This document shows positions 10,468-19,613 of a stretch of DNA of 39,260 nt, one piece after another. Under the pieces are notes generated by a model, which saw only the letters and a list, made by a program, of their open reading frames with translations, was not told the DNA's origin and made no database searches. This DNA is from Haplomitrium mnioides (Eukaryota; Marchantiophyta; Haplomitriopsida; Calobryales), in assembly GCA_049999725.1 (NCBI GenBank), contig JBNGIS010020508.1, forward strand, positions 1-39,260, read 5' to 3'. Position numbers and translations under genes: made by a program. Every line of letters starts with the position of its first letter. The first letter of the stretch is position 1.

Positions 10468-11542
10468 TCATGACTTTGTGTGACTTTTCTTGAGCAAGTT
10501 TGTTAATGGTTCTCCTATTTGTGCAAAACCTTTCACAAATTGACGATATAACCTAGTTAGCTCCAAGAATCCCCTTAGTTGTGTTTGATCACTAGGAGCT
10601 TCATACTTCTGAATTGCCTCCACCTTCTCATCCATAACTTGGATTCCTAATGCACTTGCACGGTGACCCAAGTAGTCAACCTCCCTCTTTCCAATTTCAC
10701 ATTTGGACATCTTCACATATAGCTTGTGGTTCTGAAGTACCTTTAATATTGTACAAAGATGTTGTTGATGCTCTTGAAGACTTTTGCTGTAAATGAGAAT
10801 ATCATCCAAAAAGATAATAACAAACTTATCCAAATAAGATCGAAAAAATATCATTCATAAGACCCATAAATGTTGCAAGAGCATTGGTTAATCCAAAAGG
10901 CATAACAAGATATTCAAAATGCGCGTATTGACTTCGAAATGTTTTTTTTTGCACATCACCTTCCGCGATTTGGATTTGATTGTATCCGCTTCTCAAGTCC
11001 AATTTTGTAAAGTAATTTTCTCCTTGAAGTTGATCAAATAAATCATCTATCCTTGGCAATGGATATTTATTTTTCACCGTTTGTTGATTGAGTGCTCAAT
11101 AGTCAATGCACATCCTCATAGTCCCATCTTTCTTTTTGACAAATAATATTGGTGCACCATAAGAAGAAATGCTTGGTTGAATGAATCCTTTTTCCAACAA
11201 TTCTGTAATCTGAGACTTGCACTCTTCCAATTCATAAGGAGGCAAACGATATGGTGCTTTGCACGGTGGAGTACTTCCTGGAATGACCTCAATCTTGTGA
11301 TCAATGCATCGTTTAGGAGGCAAACCCTTGGGCAAATCATTGGGAAAAACGTCATCAAACTCCTTCAAAACACCTTGAAACTCATGTGGAACATTATGAC
11401 TTGAGTCTTTCTTATCAATAGTGAGCTCACGTATGAGTCCTAAAAACACCATATCTTTCTTTTTTATTGCCTTTGCTCCAATCACATATAGGGGTAGGTG
11501 TCTTGAATGAGATCGTACTCGATCTCCCCAAAAATCTTCCAT
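10468..11542 (-). pseudogene. Element B reverse transcriptase, near-intact
   Basis: Motifs in order: DVFPNDLPKGLPPKR, the IEVIPGSTPPCKAPYRL stretch, [53 protein letters not shown] (first catalytic Asp), [20 protein letters not shown] (the two active-site Asp residues intact), HRASALGIQ and LRGFLELTRLYRQFV. A TGA at 11096-11098 replaces the Arg of CIDYRALN, consistent with CGA to TGA. Frame changes near 10830-10860. All catalytic residues survive, in contrast with element A. Confidence 0.92.
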
Positions 11543-11982
11543 TGAGATGTCATGAGTGTCTTATTTCTCCAATCAACTTGCGGATTATATCTTCGTAACC
11601 ACTTCATTCCAAGAATCGCATCATATCTTGCCAATGTTGTGATCTTCCACTCCAACTTCTCTTTATAGTTACCCATGTGTAAAGCTATACATTGAGATAG
11701 GCGTTTAATAGACTCGCTTTGGCCATTTGCTATTTCCACCACTTCGTGCTCTTCTTTTTCAAGAGGCAATTTCAACTTCAATGCTATCGCTCGTGATAAG
11801 TAATTTTCTTTGGATCCGGAGTCCACCAAAACTCTTATTGCAGATCCTTCCATCCATCCATCGACTATAATTAAACCTCCATTTTTGTGTTTTTCTATAT
11901 AGTAGATACTTTCCTTGCCTTTCTTCTTCATCCCAGCAAAACCATGAGGTTTTTTTACTGGTGCCCATCTTTTCCCTGACAT
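11482..11982 (-). pseudogene. Element B protease
   Basis: Retropepsin-type protease with IRVLVDSGSKENYLS (intact DSG catalytic triplet) and the second-half LARYDAILGMKWLRRYNPQVDW. It would release gag and pol products. It lies between the gag zinc knuckle and the reverse transcriptase, and its frame overlaps the start of the reverse transcriptase ORF in another frame, so a frameshift mutation probably lies near 11500. Confidence 0.88.
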
Positions 11983-12049
11983 TCTTCATCTCCTTCATTG
12001 TTGATGTTGTGAAGAGGTCGTCGAAACACTCGCCCTTGATTGCGCCTCA

Positions 12050-12923
12050 CTGCTCTACAATTTGGTGCAATATGCCCTACCCGACCACAATTGTAGCATG
12101 TTCGAGTTTCTCATCGATCATCCATCCTCCTCTCATTAGTATTTTGTGGTCCTCCTTGTTAGTGATTTGGACGATGAAATTCTCTTCTTTTCATATTTTC
12201 TAACTCCATTGGCGTGGGGCCATAGTTTCCTCCAATTTGCAAAATTCCTTATGTCCTTTCAATTCTTTGAGCGAATGAAATGGTTTCATTTACGTCTTTT
12301 GGGTTGCGCATCATAACTTCTCATCTAATCTTTCTCTTTACCCATTGCAAAAATTTGTCAAGTGCTTCCGCTGGACTCATATCTTCGATTTGAACTTGCA
12401 AGCTTTGAAATTCCTCAATGTATCTTGTAACGCTTCCTTGCTGCTCCAACTCCCAAAGCTTCGTTCTTGCGATCAATATAGAATCTACCACTTTAAAATT
12501 TTGGAGCAAACCTTCTTTTAAACTGCTCCACAAAAGTTGTTCTCCTCGTGTATTTTTCTGTCGCTCTCAACCTTGTAGCCGTATTGATGCATGCTTGGTT
12601 AAAAATGATCTTGCAAACAACCCTTTCTCCAAATCAGAAGCATTTGGATAATATGACATATGAACTTCCATTCGATAGACCCATCCTTCTACGATGCCAA
12701 TTGTGCGACTTCCTCTATAAGGCTCAACCTTGCATGACTTGCTCATTTTTTGAAGTAGTGTCTCTCGACTTCCTTCTCCATTTTCTTGTTGTAATCGCAT
12801 TTTCACCATTTCTGCCATCAACATGTTGGTTTGTTGTTGGCTTGCTATAAGAGTTGCTTGAAGCTCTTCCAACTTTGCCATCATCCACACTCCTTCTCCA
12901 AGACTGTTAGAGTTAGCATCCAT
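12050..12923 (-). pseudogene. Element B gag
   Basis: Structural protein of the virus-like particle. It starts at the ATG at 12923 (MDANSNSLGEGVWMMAKLEE), with a likely coiled-coil (LEELQATLIASQQQTNMLMAEMVKM), then a capsid-type region with GWVYRMEVHMSYY and MWSSLKEGLLQNF ... VTRYIEEFQSLQVQI. It ends with a zinc knuckle CYNCGRVGHIAPNC at 12057-12098, with all four ligands. Frame breaks lie at about 12320 and 12540-12570, so the frame is in three pieces. Confidence 0.88.
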
Positions 12924-13563
12924 ATTGTTCCCTCACAATCTAGCCTTCTAACTTATACAAAAACAAATATATAAACATTCCAGTTGTGGAGAATAGGTAA
13001 AATAAAAGGTTTAGTGGATGCCAACACCACATTACAAAACCTCTCTCCAAACTTGTGAACAAGAAAATATCCCTGCGTTTGTTTAGATGTTACTCTAATA
13101 GAAATATGACATTTGGAGTTGAACTCTTCTAGAGGAGCTTGGTTCAAATCCATTTTTCTTTCTACCATAAAATATAAATAAAGCACTCCCATGTAACACC
13201 ATAATTTACCACAGGTAATATAATAGGCTCTCTTGATTCCATCACAAAAACCATAAAGTCATCACCAAAGTTATACACTAGAAATTGATGAAAGAAATGC
13301 TTGTTAATATTAAACACACGAATGTTAAAAGGATTTAATAGAGGAATTCTAAGAGGTACAAATGCTCCTCTATCCATTGGCTACCATGGCATCAAGTCAA
13401 ACTTCTCATCTTCATTTATAAAGGATGGGATATCCACTATCCTTTATTCATGAAAATTTGAAGGTTTAACTCTAATGGAGTCAATGTAAAGTGGAGATTC
13501 CACTACTCCAAAAGATCTTGAGTACTTCTCCAAAGAGGGGTAGTCCACACTTTTTAGAGAAGA
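12924..13563 (-). other. Element B 5' leader
   Basis: About 640 bases between the primer-binding site and the gag start. It contains short open frames (13377-13162 and 13192-12953) without recognisable domains. This is where the packaging signal would be expected; nothing specific is seen. Confidence 0.6.
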
Positions 13564-13579
13564 CCAAGCTCTGATACCA
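13564..13579 (-). other. Element B primer-binding site (initiator-Met tRNA)
   Basis: Minus strand reads TGGTATCAGAGCTTGG starting one base inside the LTR edge. The first 12 bases are complementary to the 3' end of plant initiator-Met tRNA, the standard primer for many plant LTR elements. Confidence 0.93.
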
Positions 13580-13712
13580 TTGTAACACTACACACCTACA
13601 TTACACACATAAGTTAGTACAAATACAACACATGCAAGTTAGCACAAGAGAAGCACATAAAGAACTTGGAAAACCCACAAGGTAAGAGATGCCAAACAAG
13701 GCACTCTCCCTT

Positions 13713-13721
13713 CTTTATATA
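13713..13721 (-). promoter_or_regulatory. TATA box of element B
   Basis: TATATAAAG on the minus strand, downstream of the ABRE array and about 130 bases before the end of the LTR. Transcription would start near 13680-13690. Confidence 0.65.
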
Positions 13722-13861
13722 CTTGAGAGAAAGCACTTTGCTTACATAGGTGGAGGAACCCCATTGGTTCTTTTTTCTATCCTCTTCTAATTGGACCCCT
13801 CTTTTCTCTCTCACTCTAATTGGACCACCCTTTACTTTTGTTCTCTTTTTGTTCTCCTTTT

Positions 13862-14051
13862 GCCACGTGTCCTTATCCTTAGAACCTTCTATCTCTTTAG
13901 TTCTCCTTCTACCACGTGTCTTTATCTTAAAAACCTTCTCTTTACTTTAATTCTCCACTTGCCACGTGTCCTTATCCTCTTCTAAAGTAGTCTATCTAGA
14001 CTCTGTCTTTCACTTTAATTCGTTGACTTTCTCTTCTCGTGCCACGTGTCC
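13862..14051 (-). promoter_or_regulatory. ABRE/G-box array of element B promoter
   Basis: GGACACGTGGC or a one-base variant at 13862-13872, 13911-13921, 13961-13971 and 14041-14051 (minus strand). Each holds the CACGTG G-box and the ACGTGGC core bound by plant bZIP factors in ABA and drought responses. Spacing is about 50, 50 and 80 bases. Confidence 0.65.
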
Positions 14052-14159
14052 AATTCTCTATAATAGAAATTGCTTTTTGCTACTCTAGCTTAGTAATAGC
14101 TTTCTAGAGATAGTTGACATTTTTTTAGCTATGGCTTACTAAAGTTAGTGACCATTACA

Positions 14160-14164
14160 GAGGA
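14160..14164. repeat. Target site duplication of element B, right copy
   Basis: GAGGA, identical to 5286-5290. Confidence 0.92.
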
Positions 14165-14814
14165 TGTTCATCGCCTCCATCTTAGCGCTCAGCTCTTCAA
14201 TTCGATCCCTCCTCCTGGCTTCTTGCTCGCCTCAGGTTTGGGTTAAGTCCTCTTGTACTTTCCTTTGCTAGCCTCCTTGCGATGATTCACTTCCTTGTCC
14301 TTGGCATGCTTCTTCTTTTTCAGGTCCTTCCTCTTCTTCTTCTTTCGAGATGATTGGTCCTCGTCTGAGCTACTATTGCTGGATTCATTCTCACTTTTCG
14401 AGGAAGACTCAGAGCTCTCATCCGTTTCCTCTTCGCTATCTGAGGTGTCCGAAGAGTTATCGAACTCGTACTTAGCTCTTGCCTTCCTATGGGAGCACGT
14501 AATTGTAGCCTTGACATGGGATCGGGCTACATTGATCGCTTCTTCAAGAGTTTGTGGATTCGTTTGTCTCACCCAGATCCCAATTCACCTGGGCGGAGCC
14601 ATTAGGAACCACGCCGTGAGCATCCCGTCTTTGGCTGGTGGGTTCAGCTTCCACGCCACCTTCTTGAATTGTTGGAGAAATTTCCTCACGGACTCTTTCT
14701 TTTTCATCCTTGGCTAACCCGATTTGATCAGCGCCTCTATCTCCTCCCCGATCCCTATGAATTCTGCAATGAAGGCTGCCTTGAATGCATGCCAATCCCT
14801 CTTGACGTTGTCAG
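14165..14814 (-). pseudogene. Element A gag: capsid second half and serine-rich tail
   Basis: Middle part of gag of element A, between insertions B and D. From 14814 down: DWHAFKAAFIAEFIGIGEE, VRKFLQQFKKVAWKLNPP, MLTAWFLMAPP, then VRQTNPQTLEEAINVARSH, which together are the typical retrotransposon gag capsid layout. Next comes a serine/glutamate-rich tract (about 14380-14460), a lysine-rich tract (RKKKKRKDLKKKKHAKDK), and RIEELSAKMEAMN next to element B. Stops occur near 14720 and 14585. The tail is homologous to the start of the D and E reading frames. Confidence 0.85.
14810..14814. repeat. Target site duplication of element D, left copy
   Basis: GTCAG, against GTCAA at 22407-22411; four of five bases agree. 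The gag frame of A continues correctly when the repeat is counted once. Confidence 0.8.
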
Positions 14815-17639
14815 TGTCAGCTAATGATTTGGAGCACTAAAGTAGAATTCAAGAAATCAAAAGCATTTCTGGCACAATGGCCCTTTGCAAGTGTGAAGGC
14901 CTCTCATGAGCCACGGATTACTCTCAAACAGCTACTAAGAGCAAGGCGCATGATTCTTAGGAGGAAAATAGGATCATGGCGGAAGGATGAGAAGAGAGCA
15001 GTGATTGTCAGCCAAGGGAGGGGTCCCATTTCAAAATCCGAAGCAGGTTAGTGGGAAGCCATGGGCCTTAGGAGGATGCGGGGATTGTGGTCGAGCAGAG
15101 GAGAAGGGAACGCCCATTCCAAGCGAAGTGATCCGAGAAGAAAGAACGGATACACGAGCAGACATCCGAAGGCACTCAAAGGAGGCAGATCGCGGATATA
15201 ACCTGTAGTGGCCACCAATCGGGAAGCAAGGATCGGGGACAAAATGAGGAGGTGAGATTGTCACAAGGGCGAGTTAGGCCAAGGAAGAGAGACGCCTCGA
15301 TCCCGCAAGCATGAGCGCGCCTTGCAAGGACCGATCGAGCTCACTCTTCGAATCCGCGGATCCTAGCAGGAACGTGGAGTTCACTAAACACCCCGTGAGA
15401 TTCCATGGAAACGTGGCGTCTCCGGAGTGATTCACGAGATTCTACGGAAGACGTGGTGAGTTGAAAGAGTAGCGGTTCTTCGGATGATGTGGCGAGTTGA
15501 GGGAGTCTGCAACGATTCTTCAGATGACGTGGCGAGCGTAGGGAGTCCGCGGAGGGTTTTGGAAACGTGGACGAACGAGAGTGAAGTCCACGGGTCAACT
15601 TTGGAAGGAAAGTCAGCACGACAATCAGCCTACCCCATTGCGGGGCAGCGTCGGGCGGTGGCCTTCAGACGATGTGCGCTCTAAGACGCGAGGAGAGGAT
15701 TCTATGGGTCAACTTCGGAAGGAAGTCAATCGACAGTTTGCCTACCCCATTGCGAGGCGGCGTTGGACTGCGTCTTTTGGATGACGTGGCGACTCAAGAA
15801 GCCTCGAGCAAAGTCAGAGGACACGTGGCAGCATGTGAGAGCTCAATGGACCTCGGGCCGCGAGCAAATCAACTTTGGAAGGGAGGGTCAGCGCGACAGT
15901 CAGCCCACCCCCTTGCTGGGCGGCGTCGGACGGCGGTGTAGTGGATGATGTGGCGTGCGGAGGATCATTGGGGATCTGTGAGGGAATATGCTGAGATTCC
16001 ATGGACTGGGTTCTGCGGGGTGCTTTAGAACTCGGTTCTGAACAACCTTTCGGACCTGGCTCCACGGGAATCTACGGAATCTCGATCCGCAAGATTTCTC
16101 GGACGCCTTGTTATCGTTGCACTTGTCGTTTCTCGACCAACTGACAAGACATGTGGCGCGCGCTTATTCTCCATTGTAACGAGATTAACGAACATTAGAG
16201 CCACGCGTCGACACCTCCTTTTCCGAGCCTAATGGAATTAACGACTTCAAACAAAGTGCGCTTGGGGGCGCCGAATCGCTCGATGGGAGGAGGAGGTATA
16301 CCTTGAGGGATTTTGATTCAAAGGGGATGCACATGCAATCGAAGTACGCAAGAGCGACCTCGCAACGTGGAAATTGCACATGGTACGGCAGGAGTGGGAA
16401 ATTCAATGAAGGTATCGTGTAAAGCGGGTGGACTAGTCCAGGGGGCCAAGGGGATTTGAAGGTGGACTGGAGGGGCGCTGTGAAATTGCAGAGTGAGGAG
16501 CTCTGGATGATCGGGCAATCCAAGTGAACTCGTCCTCACAAGTGGACCAGAGCGGAGGTGAACCGATACGTGATTCTTGAAGGGATTTTGGCCTGCTGAG
16601 AACTAAGGAGAGACTGCCGAGTGAGGAGCTTGGAGTTGTCTATGCATTTCTCTGTGCAAGCGCATCATCCCAGAGTGTTCGGAGTGCGCTCTGGTGTCAA
16701 TATTCAAGTGGAGTCGAGAGAGAGGGGGCTGTGTTAGTGCTTGAGCACTTTGGAGTATGACTCATCAAGACTTCGGAGTGAAGTGAGTTACATACAGTCA
16801 GGGGGACTATTCTTCCAGAGGTGGAACTAAAAGAAATCCTCTTCCTATCTTGAGGAAGTAAATTCAGGGCTTCTCGCGAGGGAAGTAGAAAAACTATCTA
16901 GAGAAGGGTGCGTGAGTGGTTGTTGTAGAGAAGGTTGGAAGGCAGTTGAAGATTGAGAGAGGAAGTATCAGGGGTGGAATCAGTCAAGAGAGTCTTCAAT
17001 AACTCTGTTCCTCATTACAGTACATAGTGTGAATGGTTTGTGTATCGAAATATAGTTGAATTCCCAGTTTGCATTTAAGTTCAATCAGCATAGTAGAATC
17101 AAATATATCAGAACAGTTGAGTAGATCGTGAGACAGTTCGGAAGGGGGAATCTAGTCCCTATGATAGCTAAATGATCATAGGGGAAATTCTCTTTGTTTA
17201 TAATCCTATGTATAGATTTGTGATTAATTCATATTATGATAGCAAGGATCTGTGGTACTAGTTCTGTGACAAACCCAAGAAGGGAAGTTCAGACCTCTGT
17301 AATTGTCTCTTGGTACAGGACACAACATCTTTCTACCCCAATCACAAATAAGGTGACAGGGTCTCAAGTTTTAGGTCCTTGGAATACACGGAAAGAATTG
17401 CACAAGGAAGATTGGGTGTGGTGAATGTGAACCTGAGCGGTACATGAATGATTTGAGTGAAGTTTGAAGAGAGTGAGTGGTGAACCGAAGGCTAATAAGG
17501 AAAGAGAGAATCCTTAAAGCCTCAAAGCGATAACTGGCAAGGGGCCATCTCAGAAAAGAACCTGAAAGCCCACAATTTGTCCTCCCTTGCATCCAAAGAG
17601 GTGACTGTGAGGGCTAACACCAGAAACAAAGGAGTGACA
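14815..17639 (+). repeat. Element D 5' LTR
   Basis: 2,825 bases, TGTCAGCTAATG...GGAGTGACA. Inside are several direct repeats built around a GTCAGCCTACCCC-TTGC-GGGGCGGCG module (about 15617-15660, 15725-15765, 15890-15930) and many ACGTGG motifs. No coding capacity is recognised; the open frames shift between the two LTR copies. Confidence 0.92.
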
Positions 17640-17859
17640 TGAATGTTTGGCGCTAGAAGGAGGGCTAAAGGTTTTGAGAAACCTGAGACCAACCCAAACC
17701 AGAGATACCGCTTTGTGCACTTGAGACTCAAGTCAGCTTGTGATAAGTTTCTTCCGAGAAACAGAGCAATTGGGTGTGCGTCTGTTGAGGAGGAGTGACG
17801 GATAGAAGAGGCCAAGTTATCATATTTGGGAGAAGTAAAGTTTTCCCTCAACTGGGGCA
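17640..17859 (+). other. Element D primer-binding site and leader
   Basis: The site TGGCGCTAGAAGGAGGG begins at 17648, eight bases after the LTR. The same sequence is in element A (22792-22808, minus) and, with one C to T change, in element E. I cannot name the tRNA it pairs with. Confidence 0.75.
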
Positions 17860-19394
17860 ATGGGCCATGATAGTGGGAGAAAGAAAAGACAGGCTAAGCA
17901 TGTGTTGGGATATTCTTCGGATAGTTCAAGCAGCAATGAAGACACAGAGGAGAGCTCTGCATCTACCATGGAAAGTGACAGTGACTCCGCTAGCAGCAGC
18001 TTCGATGAACAAAGATCTCAAGAAGGAAGAAGCAAAGACGGAAGCGAAAGATCAAAAGGGCTGCCAAAGGAGAGGAAGCTAGCTTAGCGGAATTGAGCTC
18101 AAAGATAGAGGTGATGCGGGCCCTCCTTGCGAGCATCATGCCAAATCTTGAGGGAGCTGAACAATCAGATGAATGGGTCGCAATCGGACCACCGAAGAGA
18201 ATCGCTATGGTGTGCTGGAATTGTGGCCAATTTGGGCATGTTTCCCCCAACTGTCTGGAATCATGGGGGCAGAAGTATGAGTATCCAGTTGCAATACACT
18301 CCTTGTATGAAGAGGAGGAAGCAGTCTAGACAAAGGAGGAAACCTCTACCTCAGAGGATTGTTATTACGTAAGGGCCAAGGCAAAATCCAAGCTTCACCG
18401 GAAGAGCAAGTGCAAAAACAAGCGAAAGGCTAAAAAATCTACGAAACAGGTGTGGGCACCTATGAGTGATTTTAAATATGAGGCGGGGGACCCCACTTGG
18501 TTTCAACCGACAAAGCCAAAAGAAGAGAGAGAATTGGGTGGTAACTTGGAGGCGGCTCATGAGGAGAGCACAGACGAAGCGGCCCTGAAGAATGTCCTAG
18601 AACAACAACCGCTGGGCTATCTGCCTGAGCGCGAAGAGGCAAGAACAGCCTTGGTAGCAAGGCATAGTCTTATCCCTTGTATTGTTTGGGCTAAGGCGGA
18701 AGGCTCAGAACCGGAAGAGGAAGGATCCGTATGCACGATAGGGGACCAGGGAAGGGCCCAATTGGAGCAAGAAGGGGAGTACAAAACTAGACCACCTAAA
18801 CTCCAAGAGAAGGAGGAGCCCCCAGCAAACCCATGTCTGTCAAGCCACAAGCAAAAGCTAAGAAGCGGGTTAACGCCGAGATACCCAGTTGGGGGTAGTC
18901 ATGACGAGCAACCACCACGTGTCGTTGAGTTGGGATCTCCTCAAGTGGAGGAAGGCACAAAAATCAAAATTGGCAGTTGCAGCGCGGAAGGTCTGAAACT
19001 ATCGGAGGATGAACCCCACCTCCATCTCGAGAGAGAGCTCGCCTTGAGCCAGACAAAGGATCTTGTTGTTTGGGAGGAAATTGTTACGGGCAACCTCACC
19101 ACCGCCAAAATTGTATATAGTTTTGTTTTTACAAGCTCTATTTGTCGTACCTATGTCTGGGCTTGTGTTGTTGCCTGCTCCATATGGGTCTGTGTTGTAG
19201 TACCTACACCGAGGCTAGAGGAGAAGGGCCAGCCAAGAAATCCCAAGACTGAGGGTGGTCTCCCAGATCAGAGGGGAATGCAGCAAGGTTTGTGGCTGCA
19301 CCAATCCGACATCCGCTTTAAACTGGAATTGGGAGGCGCAACTTTTGTGTGGGATCAAGGGAAGAGGTTGAGGAAGGTGAATGCGTGGTGGTAG
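17860..19394 (+). pseudogene. Element D single ORF: gag tail plus unknown region
   Basis: One ancestral frame of about 510 codons, now broken by a shift near 18060 and a TAG at 18327 in place of TGG. From the ATG at 17860: basic start (RKKRQAKHV), serine/acidic tract, a helix-like KIEVMRALLASI block matching KMEAMN...LLAGI of element A, a zinc knuckle CWNCGQFGHVSPNC (18216-18257), the linker block with DPTWFQPTKP, then about 230 residues that I do not recognise. These include VGGSHDEQPPRVVELGSPQV, a hydrophobic stretch around 19110-19200, and the end GKRLRKVNAWW. The capsid core and all enzymes are missing. The same frame in element E is conserved in order and sequence. Confidence 0.82.
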
Positions 19395-19406
19395 AACAAT
19401 TTTGTG

Positions 19407-19408
<2 letters not shown>

Positions 19409-19444
<36 letters not shown>
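19409..19444. repeat. (GT)n microsatellite in element D
   Basis: About 18 GT units directly after the reading frame. The equivalent place is GT-rich but unexpanded in E (near 31985-32010) and CA/GT-rich in A (560-650). Confidence 0.95.
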
Positions 19445-19447
<3 letters not shown>

Positions 19448-19600
19448 AGAGTGTGTATCTGTGTGTTCTGTGGAGAGGGGGTGGGGGCGTTTTGCGGGGA
19501 TGTATTGTAACAGTTACGAAGGCCAGACAATGACCACACTCATAGGAGACAACCAACAGAGAAGGGAGATGAAGGGTGTTCGTTGGGTCGCTTCACACTT

Positions 19601-19613
19601 AAAGGGGGAGTTA
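19601..19613 (+). other. Element D polypurine tract
   Basis: AAAGGGGGAGTTA directly before the 3' LTR. Confidence 0.85.

Larger units (their letters stand above)
5291..14159 (-). mobile_element. Element B: chromovirus (Ty3/gypsy), interrupted by C
   Basis: A complete LTR retrotransposon on the minus strand, inserted in the gag of element A with TSD GAGGA. It has two LTRs, an initiator-Met primer-binding site, gag with a CCHC knuckle, protease, reverse transcriptase, RNase H, integrase, chromodomain and polypurine tract. The chromodomain places it among plant chromoviruses. Hand comparison of about 200 aligned LTR bases gave roughly 8 differences (about 4%), fewer than for D and E, so it is probably younger. 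Most reading frames are broken by a few stops, several of them CGA to TGA. Element C (7165-9862) splits it between RNase H and integrase. Confidence 0.93.
13581..14159 (-). repeat. Element B 5' LTR
   Basis: 579 bases. Plus-strand ends TGTAACAC...CATTACA. It holds, in the transcribed direction, four ACACGTGGC-type motifs, then a TATA box at 13713-13721, leaving about 100 bases of transcribed R/U5 before the primer site. Confidence 0.94.

Noticed and set aside
14295-14717. 140-codon plus-strand frame rich in Ser and Phe.
   Set aside because: It is the antisense of the serine-rich and capsid part of element A gag.
18450-19394. The 314-codon frame as an independent host gene.
   Set aside because: It is in frame with the upstream gag tail once one TAG is read as TGG, is flanked by LTRs, and has a colinear partner in element E.
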